A program made the translations under genes and the position numbers. From NCBI RefSeq assembly GCF_023091245.1, contig NZ_JAHWXN010000001.1, forward strand, positions 2,232,001-2,296,000: a DNA stretch of 64,000 bases, in the 5' to 3' direction. Below are positions 7,781 to 15,607 of this stretch, one piece after another. Source of the DNA: Microbacterium croceum (GTDB taxonomy: Bacteria > Actinomycetota > Actinomycetes > Actinomycetales > Microbacteriaceae). How positions within the stretch are numbered: the first letter of the stretch is position 1; each line of letters starts with the position of its first letter. The notes beneath the pieces are model-generated. The model did not search any database and had not been told where the DNA came from. It saw only the letters and a list, made by a program, of their open reading frames with translations.

Positions 7781-10615
7781 TCAGACGCGCGTCAGCTCTT
7801 CGAGCACTTCGATCACGTGCCGGTACGGACGCCCGGTGGCGCGGCTCATCCCGATCTCGCACGTGCGGTTCGCCGAGACGAACGCGTCGAACCCTCCGCG
7901 GTCGCCGTCCGCTGCGGCGATCTCCGCCGATTCCTGCGCGGTCGCGCTGGCGGTGAGCTCGGGGTGCAGCATGCCGCGGTCGCCTGCGAAGGCGCAGCAT
8001 CCCCATCCCTCGGGGATGAACACATCCTCGGCGACGGCCTCAGCGATCGTCGTGAGCGCACCGGTGGCGCCGAGCGCCGTGGTCGAGCACGTCGGATGCA
8101 CGGCGATCGAGTCGAGTTTGCGTGGCACGGTGAGCCGGGGAAGCACCTCGCGTGCGACGAACGTCGTGGCGTCCTCGATCCGAAGCCCGGCGTAGCGCGG
8201 GTCTTTCGCGACGGACTGCGCGAGCATCACGTCCAGACCCTCGGTGCACGACGCGGCGTCGCACACCACGGGAAGCTCGCCCTGGCGGCTCGCCTCCCAC
8301 AGCGAGTCGAGCACCCGGTCCGACATGAGCGCATAGCCGTCGAGGTGCCCCTTCGACTTCCACGGGGTACCGCAGCAGAGGCCGCCGTTCTCCTCGGGGA
8401 TCACGACGGGGATGCCTGCGCGGTCGAGCAGCACGCGCAGCGCGTCCCGAGAGCCTCGGCCCTCGCCTTCCGCGCCGAACATGGTGCCGATGCACGCGCC
8501 GAAGAACACCGCCTGCGCATCGACTGGGGAGTCCGGGCGCGAGGGCTTCGAGCCGCCGCGGGGAAGCCCGCCGTCGTAGAGCGGAACGGTGTCGGCGCCC
8601 AGCACCGCGCGTCCCAGTCGAGTGACGCCGCGGACGAGCGGTGCGGGGAGAGCATCGGCGACCGTGAGCGCGACGCCGCCCGCTCGCGTGACGGTGCCCC
8701 AGCGCTGCGCGGCGGTGCTCCAGAGCGCCCCTTCCACCTTGTTCGACTGCTCGGCTCGCAGGCGTCGCACCAGATCTCCGGTGTTGATGTCGACGGGGCA
8801 GGCGACCCCGCACATGCCGTCGACGGCACAGGTCTGCACGCCTTCGTAGTCGTAGTCGGCCCGCAGCTCCTGCAACAGCACGGCATCGCCCTGCTCCTCG
8901 GCCCACGCCATGTCGCGCCGGATCACGATGCGCTGTCGCGGCGTGAGGGTGATGCTCTTGCTCGGACAGGTCGGCTCGCAGTAGCCGCATTCGACGCAGC
9001 GGTCCACCTCGCTCTCGACGGTGGGCACGCGCTTCAGATCGTGCAGATACGAGTCGGGGTCGTCGGAGAGCACGACGCCGGGGTTGAGGATGAGGTCGGG
9101 ATCGAACAGGCGCTTGATCTCCCACATCATCTCGGTGAGTTCGTCACCGTACTGACGACGCACGAACGGGGCCATGATCCGCCCCGTCCCGTGCTCAGCC
9201 TTCAACGAGCCCTGTTGCCCGAGCACCAGGTCGACGAGGTCGTCGGTGAAGCGACGGTAGCGCGCCACGCTGTCCGCGTCGTCGAAGCGCTCGTTGAGCA
9301 GGAAGTGCACGTTGCCGTCCTTGGCATGGCCGAAGATCACGGAGCCTTCGTACCCGTGCTCGGCGAACAACTCGATCAGGCGCTCGCACGTGAAGAGCAG
9401 CCGATCGACCGGCACCACGATGTCCTCGAGGAGCGCGGTCGTGCCGGAGGGACGCGCGCCGGCCACGGCCGTGTAGAGCCCTTTGCGCACGTGCCAGAGC
9501 GCGGCGCGCTCGGCGGGATCGGTGGTGAGCCGCGGGGCGACGGCGAGCGACAGGGCCTCGAAATGCGCCTGAGCGACGGCACGGGAGGCGATCAGTGCCT
9601 CGGTGTCGGACGCGTGCACCTCGACGAGCAGCGCGGCGTGATCCTGCACCTCGATCTCGGCGATGGCCGCCGGAACGTCGCTCAGCCCTTGGGCCACGCG
9701 GAGTGAGGCGGCATCGAGCAGTTCGATCGTCGCGAGGCCGAGGTCGGTCAGCGCGGGCAGGGCGGACATGGCGGCCGAGAGCGTCTCGAACACCAGGAGT
9801 CCGGTGGCGATGGCGGACCGCACCTCGATCGTGCGGAACGTCGCCTCGGCCACGAACGCGAGCGTCCCCTCCGACCCGATGATGAGGTGCTCGAGGATGC
9901 GCACCGGATCGTCGAAGTCGAGCAGCGCGTTGAGCCCGTACCCCATGGTGTTCTTCATGGAGAACTGCTGGCGGAGGAATGCGACGTGGGCGGGCGACGC
10001 CAGCAGCCGTGCGCGCAGTGCGAGCAGCCCCTCGGCGAGGGCGGGTTCCGCCGCACGCAGCTGGGCGTCCGCGTCGGCGGCTCCGGTGTCGAGGATCGTG
10101 CCGCTGGGGAGCACGACGCGCATCGAGCGGATGGTCTGGTACGTGTTCTCGGTGACGCCGCAGGCCATGCCGCTGGAGTTGTTGGCGACGACGCCGCCGA
10201 TCGTGCAGGCGATCTCGCTGGCGGGGTCGGGGCCGAGCTTGCGACGGTAGCGGGTGAGCCGGGTGTTGACCTGCCGCACCGTCGCGCCGGGACCGACGCG
10301 CACCACCGCCCCGTCGTCCTCGACGCGGATGTCGCGGAAGTGGCTGCGGGTGTCGACGAGGATGTCGCCGCTGACCCCCTGGCCGGACAGGCTGGTGCCT
10401 CCGGAACGGAAGGTGAGCGTGCGCCCGGCCGCGCGCACGGCTCCGAAGGCGCGTGCGACGTCCTCGGCGTCTGCGGGGGACAGCACGGCATCGGGGATCA
10501 GCAGGTAGTGGGAGGCGTCGTGCGCCCGAGCGAAGCGATCGATGGACCGCGAGTGCACCTGCGTGGACGGCCCGAGCAGGGCGGAATCCAGGGGTTCGGC
10601 GAGAGTGGTCGACAC
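7781..10615 (-). CDS. FAD-binding and 4Fe-4S D-2-hydroxyacid dehydrogenase (D-lactate dehydrogenase type)
   Basis: 944 residues from GTG 10615, preceded by AGAGGAGCACC. The frame stays open further upstream, but that part covers the regulator promoter. Domains in order: FAD_binding_4 (RSGGTSLSGQG near residue 68), FAD-oxidase C-terminal domain to about 525, a two-cluster ferredoxin region (CVECGYCEPTC near 538 and CAVDGMCGVACP near 594), and a CCG-type region (CCGTPWKSKGH near 745, CCAFAGDRGM near 872). This equals a GlcD-GlcF-like fusion that oxidises a D-2-hydroxyacid (D-lactate, glycolate or 2-hydroxyglutarate) and passes electrons to the respiratory chain. A divergent GntR-FCD regulator, typical of such genes, supports lactate or glycolate use. 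The exact substrate is open. Confidence 0.88.
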   Translation of the reverse strand: MSTTLAEPLDSALLGPSTQVHSRSIDRFARAHDASHYLLIPDAVLSPADAEDVARAFGAVRAAGRTLTFRSGGTSLSGQGVSGDILVDTRSHFRDIRVEDDGAVVRVGPGATVRQVNTRLTRYRRKLGPDPASEIACTIGGVVANNSSGMACGVTENTYQTIRSMRVVLPSGTILDTGAADADAQLRAAEPALAEGLLALRARLLASPAHVAFLRQQFSMKNTMGYGLNALLDFDDPVRILEHLIIGSEGTLAFVAEATFRTIEVRSAIATGLLVFETLSAAMSALPALTDLGLATIELLDAASLRVAQGLSDVPAAIAEIEVQDHAALLVEVHASDTEALIASRAVAQAHFEALSLAVAPRLTTDPAERAALWHVRKGLYTAVAGARPSGTTALLEDIVVPVDRLLFTCERLIELFAEHGYEGSVIFGHAKDGNVHFLLNERFDDADSVARYRRFTDDLVDLVLGQQGSLKAEHGTGRIMAPFVRRQYGDELTEMMWEIKRLFDPDLILNPGVVLSDDPDSYLHDLKRVPTVESEVDRCVECGYCEPTCPSKSITLTPRQRIVIRRDMAWAEEQGDAVLLQELRADYDYEGVQTCAVDGMCGVACPVDINTGDLVRRLRAEQSNKVEGALWSTAAQRWGTVTRAGGVALTVADALPAPLVRGVTRLGRAVLGADTVPLYDGGLPRGGSKPSRPDSPVDAQAVFFGACIGTMFGAEGEGRGSRDALRVLLDRAGIPVVIPEENGGLCCGTPWKSKGHLDGYALMSDRVLDSLWEASRQGELPVVCDAASCTEGLDVMLAQSVAKDPRYAGLRIEDATTFVAREVLPRLTVPRKLDSIAVHPTCSTTALGATGALTTIAEAVAEDVFIPEGWGCCAFAGDRGMLHPELTASATAQESAEIAAADGDRGGFDAFVSANRTCEIGMSRATGRPYRHVIEVLEELTRV

Positions 10616-10640
10616 GGTGCTCCTCTGCTCCGTCGAAAGA

Positions 10641-10651
10641 TTGTCTGACAA
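10641..10651. promoter_or_regulatory. Candidate FCD-type GntR operator
   Basis: Perfect palindrome TTGTC-T-GACAA in the 73-base gap between the dehydrogenase and the GntR gene. It resembles the TNGTNNNACNA-like sites bound by FCD-subfamily regulators. It is 25 bases upstream of the dehydrogenase start, where bound repressor would block that promoter or ribosome loading. Confidence 0.55.
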
Positions 10652-10676
10652 GTGTACCGAGTTCGGACACTTTCGG

Positions 10677-10682
10677 TAGGCT
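10677..10682 (+). promoter_or_regulatory. -10 element (TAGGCT) of a probable leaderless promoter for the GntR gene
   Basis: TAGGCT ends six bases before ATG 10689, so transcription would start at or next to the start codon. No Shine-Dalgarno is present. The same layout recurs across the window. Confidence 0.5.
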
Positions 10683-10688
10683 GACCGC

Positions 10689-11348
10689 ATGATGACCACA
10701 GAAGCGGCCCTCGGCATCGTCGGCGTGGTGGACGCCGTGACCGCGCAACTGCGCACGCGGATCCTCGGCGGCGAGATCCGATCAGGCGTTCCGCTCACCG
10801 AAGCGGCGGTCTCGCAGATGTTCGGCGTGGCCAGGCCCAGCGCGAAGGCGGCGATCGAACAACTGGTCGCCTCGGGACTTCTGGAGCGCACGGCTCACCG
10901 GAGTGCGAGGGTGGTCGGGATCGATCCGGAGACGGTGCGCGATGTCTATCGGACACGGACCCGCCTGGAGAGCGCGGCGTTGCGCGAGCTCGCCGCGAGA
11001 CGCGCCGTCCCTGCGGCGGCGGCCGCCGCGAATGCCGAGATCCTCGCCATGGGGCCAGGGCCGGACCCGGCGACGGTCGATCCCGATCTCCGGTTCCACA
11101 CGGCTCTCATCGACGCGCTGGACAGCGAGCGGACGGGACGCATGTACCGCAGCGTCCTCGACGAGGTGCGGTTGTGCATGGCACAGGTGCAGGATCGACG
11201 ACTTCTCGACGCCGCAGCGATCGCCGCGCAGCACGCCGAGATGCTGGCCGCCGTCGCCGCGGGGGAGGGCCAGCGGGCGGCCGAGGTGTTGGAAGCGCAT
11301 CTCTCGTCCGCCGAGGTGAGGCTCGTCGAGGCGCTCGGCACCGAGTAG
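10689..11348 (+). CDS. GntR-family transcriptional regulator, FCD subfamily
   Basis: 219 residues. The N-terminal winged helix (residues 15-75: QLRTRILGGEIRSGVPLTEAA, then QMFGVARPSAKAAIEQL) is GntR-like. The rest is an all-helical FCD ligand domain (RTRLESAALRELA, LRFHTALIDAL, AQHAEMLAAVAAGEG), whose His residues usually bind a metal and an organic acid. It is divergent from the hydroxyacid dehydrogenase at 7781 and is the obvious candidate regulator of that gene, with lactate, glycolate or a related acid as ligand. A leaderless start is suggested by TAGGCT just upstream. Confidence 0.9.
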   Translation: MMTTEAALGIVGVVDAVTAQLRTRILGGEIRSGVPLTEAAVSQMFGVARPSAKAAIEQLVASGLLERTAHRSARVVGIDPETVRDVYRTRTRLESAALRELAARRAVPAAAAAANAEILAMGPGPDPATVDPDLRFHTALIDALDSERTGRMYRSVLDEVRLCMAQVQDRRLLDAAAIAAQHAEMLAAVAAGEGQRAAEVLEAHLSSAEVRLVEALGTE

Positions 11349-11378
11349 CGCCGAGCTCGACCCGGTGCGCCTACTCGG
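11341..11378. terminator. Inverted repeat spanning both stop codons of convergent genes
   Basis: CCGAGTAG (11341-11348) and CTACTCGG (11371-11378) form a perfect 8-base repeat that contains the TAG stop of the GntR gene and, on the other strand, the TAG stop of the membrane protein. The 22-base loop is GC-rich. A modest bidirectional terminator is plausible. Confidence 0.45.
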
Positions 11379-12303
11379 CCGGCGCCTCTTCCACGACGAT
11401 CGGCGCGTCGGCGGGGTCCGCCCACACAGGGGCGGGCAGCACGGTAGCGGTCTGCCCCGCCTGGATCGCGCGCAGGGCGTCCGCGATCTCGTCGGCGTTC
11501 TCCGGCACCGTGAGATCGCAGGCGCGCAGCTCGGAGGGGAACTGCAGTGTGAGGCGGATCTTGCCGGCTTCGATGGCTTCGGCTGTCGTGCCGGTGCGGA
11601 TCTCGCTGCCGGTCTGGATCGCCGGGACCTCGTCGCAGACGTGGTAGACGGCGCCGCCGTCGACCCAGACGACCTCGTCCTGTCCGAGCAGCTGGATGAC
11701 GGCCGACTGGTCGGCCGTGTACTGCTCGACCGACGGCGGGTTGAAGGTGGTGCCCAGAACCGCGGCGAGCACGGCCAGTGCGATGCCGACGATGCCGGCC
11801 GTCGTCTTCTGCCCCTTCGACATGTCCTTGTTGAGGAAGATCAGGATGATGAGGGGCAGGAAGGCGACGATCGCGATGATGGCCCCGAGCTGGTTCTGGA
11901 CGAAGAACCGCACGGTGTCGGACTTGCGGGCCGGGTCGAGCCGGTTCGCCTTCTTCCACAGGACGGAACCGGTGATCGACAGGGCGGCGATGACCACGAG
12001 CAGCACCAGCAGAGCGACGAACGCCCACGGGGGGAACTCCGCACTGACGCCCTGCTCCCGGAGGAGGCCGGTGTCGGCGTCTCGGACGAGCGTTCCGTCC
12101 TCGCCGACGAACACACGCTGACGCAACAGCCAGAAGATGCCGACCGCTTCGCCGACGATGGCCACGGCCCAGAGGATCGCAGCGATCCAGCGGAAGCGCG
12201 TGGCTGTGGCTTTCGCCTCCGGGGTCGGGGTCCAGCCGGCTGGTGGCTCGGTGGCTTCCGCCTGCGATGCGCCCTGCGGGACCTTCTTGTTCTGCTCAGC
12301 CAC
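11371..12303 (-). CDS. Hypothetical four-helix membrane protein
   Basis: 310 residues from GTG 12303, with AAGGA five bases upstream. Hydrophobic segments lie near residues 37-60, 93-113, 140-158 and 168-186. The C-terminal 120 residues are soluble and probably extracytoplasmic (VDGGAVYHVCDEVPAIQTGS, with two cysteines that could pair). I recognise no characterised family. The gene is convergent with the GntR gene and divergent from a second membrane-protein pair. No function is assigned. Confidence 0.75.
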   Translation of the reverse strand: MAEQNKKVPQGASQAEATEPPAGWTPTPEAKATATRFRWIAAILWAVAIVGEAVGIFWLLRQRVFVGEDGTLVRDADTGLLREQGVSAEFPPWAFVALLVLLVVIAALSITGSVLWKKANRLDPARKSDTVRFFVQNQLGAIIAIVAFLPLIILIFLNKDMSKGQKTTAGIVGIALAVLAAVLGTTFNPPSVEQYTADQSAVIQLLGQDEVVWVDGGAVYHVCDEVPAIQTGSEIRTGTTAEAIEAGKIRLTLQFPSELRACDLTVPENADEIADALRAIQAGQTATVLPAPVWADPADAPIVVEEAPAE

Positions 12304-12370
12304 GGTGGTCCTTCCCCCGACATGGGCCTCACCGGCCCGGATGCCCCTGAGCCTAGTGGAACGCGTGTCC

Positions 12371-12376
12371 TACGCT
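12371..12376 (+). promoter_or_regulatory. -10 element (TACGCT), leaderless layout
   Basis: TACGCT ends six bases before ATG 12383, with no Shine-Dalgarno before that start. Confidence 0.45.
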
Positions 12377-12382
12377 GGGGGA

Positions 12383-12856
12383 ATGACATCCGATTCCGAT
12401 GACGCCCTGAGCTGGGACGGTGACGAGCAGACACCGCCCGCCGCGTCTGCGCTGCCTGCCGGGTGGAACGCCGTGGGCAAGGGCAGCGACGGAGTGCGCG
12501 GCGTCGATGACGACAGTGCCGCGGTGGGGGAGACCGTCGCGGATCCTGCGGAATCGGAGCCGCTCAGCACCGCGACGCTCCTCGTGCTCGGAGTGGTCGG
12601 GGGTGTCTATCTGCTGTACTCGATCGGCTGGGTCGTGGGAGGACTGCGGCTCAAGCCGCTCGCGAACTTCTTCGTGGCCGACGCGATGTTCCTGCCCTGG
12701 TTCGTGCTCGCGATCGCCGCTCCCGCGCTCTGGTTCCTGGCGACCTGGGTGCTGACCCGTGGTCGCGCCGCCTGGGTGCGGGTCTGCCTGCTTCTGCTCG
12801 GGGTCGTGCTTCTCGTGCCCTGGCCGTTCGTGACGGTGGGGGTGATCGGATCATGA
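12383..12856 (+). CDS. Hypothetical membrane protein with acidic N-terminus
   Basis: 157 residues. The first 60 are acidic and low in structure (MTSDSDDALSWDGDEQTPP). Three hydrophobic segments follow (LLVLGVVGGVYLLYSIGWVV, FLPWFVLAIAAPALWFLATW, VCLLLLGVVLLVPWPFVTV). The start was set at ATG 12383, behind the TACGCT element. The longer upstream frame runs through the neighbouring promoter. The stop overlaps the next gene (ATGA), so the two small membrane proteins are probably made together. Function unknown. Confidence 0.78.
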   Translation: MTSDSDDALSWDGDEQTPPAASALPAGWNAVGKGSDGVRGVDDDSAAVGETVADPAESEPLSTATLLVLGVVGGVYLLYSIGWVVGGLRLKPLANFFVADAMFLPWFVLAIAAPALWFLATWVLTRGRAAWVRVCLLLLGVVLLVPWPFVTVGVIGS

Positions 12857-13182
12857 GCGCGACTCCGAGCGAGCGCTCGAAGGCTTCTCCCGGATGGGTG
12901 GTCGGACTGGTCCTCGGCCTGGCCGGACTCTTCTACGCCTACGCGGTGTGGAACGCGGTCGCGCATCTGATCGCGATGGCGCAGGGCGGACTGAGCGGCG
13001 GCGGCTGGGCGGTGCTCTCGTTCGGGGTCGCCTTCCCCGCGATCGTCTTCGCCTTCGCGTATGTGATCGGCCGCCGGCGCAGGGTGGGGGAGCTCGCCCT
13101 GGTGCTGCTCGCCGGGCTCGGCATCGTCGCGGTGTTCTGGATGAGCCTGATCGCGTACAGCCTCACGCTCGCGACCTCCTAG
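12853..13182 (+). CDS. Hypothetical small membrane protein
   Basis: 109 residues with three hydrophobic segments (residues 17-40, 48-70, 78-104) and a basic RRRR loop after the second. Its ATG overlaps the previous stop by four bases. It belongs to the same two-gene unit upstream of serA. No conserved family was recognised. Membrane placement is clear; function is not. Confidence 0.75.
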   Translation: MSATPSERSKASPGWVVGLVLGLAGLFYAYAVWNAVAHLIAMAQGGLSGGGWAVLSFGVAFPAIVFAFAYVIGRRRRVGELALVLLAGLGIVAVFWMSLIAYSLTLATS

Positions 13183-13228
13183 CGGCGGAAGGGCCGTCAC
13201 ACGGCGCGGAGCGACGAGGCGGCTCCGG

Positions 13229-13234
13229 TACAGT
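13229..13234 (+). promoter_or_regulatory. Possible -10 element (TACAGT) for serA
   Basis: TACAGT would place the start of transcription near 13241, giving serA a leader of about 60 bases. No clear -35 is seen. Confidence 0.35.
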
Positions 13235-13301
13235 GGAGGTGATCGCGCCCCCATGGTGTGCGGCGCATCGGCCCCTACTGCGCTGCCCCAAAGGATCCTC
13301 T

Positions 13302-14906
13302 GTGCCGAAGCCCGTCGTCCTCATCGCCGAAGTTCTCTCTCCCGCCACGATCGAGGCTCTGGGCCCCGACTTCGATGTCCGTGACGTCGACGGCACCGAC
13401 CGCGAGGCGCTCTTCGCCGCGCTGTCCGATGCGGATGCGGTGCTGGTCCGATCCGCGACGCGCATCGACGAGGAGGCGCTCGCACACGCGCCGCAGCTCA
13501 AGGTGGTCGCCCGAGCCGGCGTCGGCCTCGACAACGTCGACATCAAGGCAGCGACCGCAGCAGGTGTCATGGTCGTCAACGCCCCGACCTCCAACATCGT
13601 CTCGGCCGCCGAGCTCACGGTCGGACACATCCTCAGCCTCGCGCGCCGCATCCCTGCCGCGCACGCCTCGCTCTCCGCCGGCCAGTGGAAGCGCAGCTCC
13701 TTCACCGGAGCGGAACTCTTCGAGAAGACCGTCGGCATCGTCGGCCTCGGGCGGATCGGCGCCCTCGTCGCAGCACGCCTCGCGGCGTTCGACATGCGCG
13801 TCGTCGCCTACGACCCCTATGTCACGTCGGCTCGTGCGCAGCAGCTCGGGGTGCAGCTCCTCTCGCTCGACGAGCTCGTGGCCGAGTCCGACTTCCTCAC
13901 CATCCACATGCCGAAGACGCCCGAGACCACGGGCATGATCGGTGCCGAGCAGTTCAAGGCCATGAAGCCGACCGCGTTCGTGGTGAACGTCGCCCGTGGT
14001 GGCCTGATCGACGAGGTCGCCCTGCACGAGGCGCTCGTGGCCGGTGAGATCGCGGGTGCCGGACTCGATGTGTTCACCTCCGAGCCCCCGGCCGAGGGCG
14101 GCACGGCTCGTCCCCTGCTCGACCTGCCGAACGTGGTCGTGACTCCGCACCTCGGCGCCAGCACCGAAGAAGCGCAGGAGAAGGCCGGTGTCTCGGTCGC
14201 ACGCTCCGTGCGTCTGGCGCTCGGCGGCGATCTGGTCCCCGATGCCGTCAACGTCGCCGGTGGCGTCATCGACCCGTACGTGCGCCCGGGCATCTCCCTG
14301 GTCGAGAAGCTCGGTCAGATCTTCGCCGCGCTGGCGACCTCGCCGCTCACGAGCCTCGACGTCGAGGTGCACGGCGAACTGAACGACTACGACGTCAGCG
14401 TGCTCAAGCTCGCAGCTCTCAAGGGCGTGTTCACGAACATCGTCAGCGAGACCGTGTCGTACGTGAACGCCCCGCTGCTCGCCGAGCAGCGGGGTATCGC
14501 CGTGCGCCTGATCAAGGACGACGTGAGCGACGAGTACCGCAACGTCATCACGCTCAGCGGTGCGCTGTCCGACGGATCGCAGCTCTCGGTCTCCGGCACG
14601 TTGACCGGACCGAAGCAGGCGGAGAAGCTGGTCGGCATCAACGACCACGCGCTCGAGCTGCCGATCGAGAAGCACCATGTCGTGATGCTCTACACCGACC
14701 GTCCGGGCATCGTGGCCGTGTACGGCCAGAAGTTCGGCGAAGCCGGCATCAACATCGCCGGCATGCAGATCGCGCGTCAGGCCGCCGGCGCCCAGGCGCT
14801 GAGCGTGCTCACGCTCGACTCGCCGGTGTCGGAGGACCTGCTCGAAGACGTCAGCGCCGCGATCGATGCGGATCTCTTCCGCCAGATCGAGATCACCGAG
14901 GTCTGA
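13302..14906 (+). CDS. serA: D-3-phosphoglycerate dehydrogenase
   Basis: 534 residues from GTG 13302 (AAAGGATCCTCT upstream). It has the long type-I SerA layout: split substrate-binding domain (VLIAEVLSPATIEAL), NAD-binding Rossmann domain (VGIVGLGRIGALVAARLAAF near residue 145, catalytic His in TPHLGASTEEAQ near 280), an intervening ASB domain (VNVAGGVIDPYVRPG onwards) and a C-terminal ACT domain (HVVMLYTDRPGIVAVYG). It oxidises 3-phosphoglycerate in the first step of serine synthesis. The ACT and ASB domains suggest serine feedback, as in the mycobacterial enzyme. The frame is open upstream over another gene and was trimmed. Confidence 0.97.
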   Translation: MPKPVVLIAEVLSPATIEALGPDFDVRDVDGTDREALFAALSDADAVLVRSATRIDEEALAHAPQLKVVARAGVGLDNVDIKAATAAGVMVVNAPTSNIVSAAELTVGHILSLARRIPAAHASLSAGQWKRSSFTGAELFEKTVGIVGLGRIGALVAARLAAFDMRVVAYDPYVTSARAQQLGVQLLSLDELVAESDFLTIHMPKTPETTGMIGAEQFKAMKPTAFVVNVARGGLIDEVALHEALVAGEIAGAGLDVFTSEPPAEGGTARPLLDLPNVVVTPHLGASTEEAQEKAGVSVARSVRLALGGDLVPDAVNVAGGVIDPYVRPGISLVEKLGQIFAALATSPLTSLDVEVHGELNDYDVSVLKLAALKGVFTNIVSETVSYVNAPLLAEQRGIAVRLIKDDVSDEYRNVITLSGALSDGSQLSVSGTLTGPKQAEKLVGINDHALELPIEKHHVVMLYTDRPGIVAVYGQKFGEAGINIAGMQIARQAAGAQALSVLTLDSPVSEDLLEDVSAAIDADLFRQIEITEV

Positions 14907-14909
14907 TCC

Positions 14910-14958
14910 ACGCAGTCATCGAGGAGGCGGGGGCGTGATGCTCCCGCCTCTTCTGCGT
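14910..14958. terminator. Strong bidirectional hairpin between serA and tetR-like gene
   Basis: An inner 11-base stem (14924-14934 with 14940-14950, one G-T pair, GTGAT loop) is nested in an outer stem ACGCAG (14910-14915) / CTGCGT (14953-14958). It lies between two convergent stop codons. Confidence 0.75.
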
Positions 14959-14968
14959 CGTGGGGGAC

Positions 14969-15511
14969 TCAGGACGTGGCGCGGAGCACGAGGTCGATGA
15001 GCGCGGCGAGCTCCTCGCGATGCGGTACCAGCCGCTCTGGGCCGTGCACGTCGAGCGAGTTGTTGAAGTAGAGGCCGTCGCTGAGCAGCATCACCAGGTC
15101 GAGGCTCGCCGCGTCGCGCACGTGGGGGCGGATCTCATCGGCCCACCGTGCTCTGGTGTGCCGCAGCATGTCGGCGGCAGGGGCGGAGCCGCCCTGGGCG
15201 AGGCGGGTGGTCGCGATCAGTGCCCGGTCCAGAGCATCGTCCTCCATGACGGAGGTGCGGACGTAGTACGCCACCGGGCCCTCTTCCGCCGCGGCCATGC
15301 GAGCCAGGTCGGCGGTGGTGAGTGCGTCCAGGCGTTCCAGCATGCCCGCCTCGAGCTCATCCTTGGAGCCGAAGTGGTAGAGGAGTCCGCCCTTGGAGAC
15401 ACCGGCCGCCTTTGCGGTCGCTTCGAGGGTCGCCGCGCGTTCTCCGTCGGCGATGACGATGGCCTCGAAGGCGTCGAGGACGCGTTCGCGAGCGAGGGGC
15501 GGTCGGGGCAT
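14969..15511 (-). CDS. TetR-family transcriptional repressor
   Basis: 180 residues. An N-terminal TetR helix-turn-helix spans residues 5-55 (TAKAAGVSKGGLLYHFGSKDELEAGM), followed by a helical ligand domain resembling TetR_C_37/YcdC-like domains (MLLSDGLYFNNSLD). The ATG has AGAGGA upstream. It is divergent from an EmrB/QacA-type MFS pump, with a 28-base palindrome between them, a classic local repressor/efflux arrangement. The inducing compound is unknown. Confidence 0.92.
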   Translation of the reverse strand: MPRPPLARERVLDAFEAIVIADGERAATLEATAKAAGVSKGGLLYHFGSKDELEAGMLERLDALTTADLARMAAAEEGPVAYYVRTSVMEDDALDRALIATTRLAQGGSAPAADMLRHTRARWADEIRPHVRDAASLDLVMLLSDGLYFNNSLDVHGPERLVPHREELAALIDLVLRATS

Positions 15512-15548
15512 TCGGGATCCTCTGCGCAGGGAAGACGACGGGATTCTG

Positions 15549-15576
15549 TTACTATACCAGCCGGACGGTTTAGTAA
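15549..15576. promoter_or_regulatory. 28-base palindromic operator between TetR and MFS genes
   Basis: The arms are TTACTA (15549-15554) and TAGTAA (15571-15576), with the inner matches ACC/GGT and a CCGG centre. 22 of the 28 positions are symmetric. TACTAT at 15550-15555 could also be the -10 of the MFS promoter, so a bound repressor would cover it. Confidence 0.75.
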
Positions 15577-15607
15577 GAGATCGTCCTGTGATCCTGAGAG
15601 GTGTTCC

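Noticed and set aside
7817..9706. 629-codon open frame on the plus strand
   Set aside because: Shadow of the FAD/4Fe-4S dehydrogenase, whose cofactor motifs on the minus strand are unambiguous.
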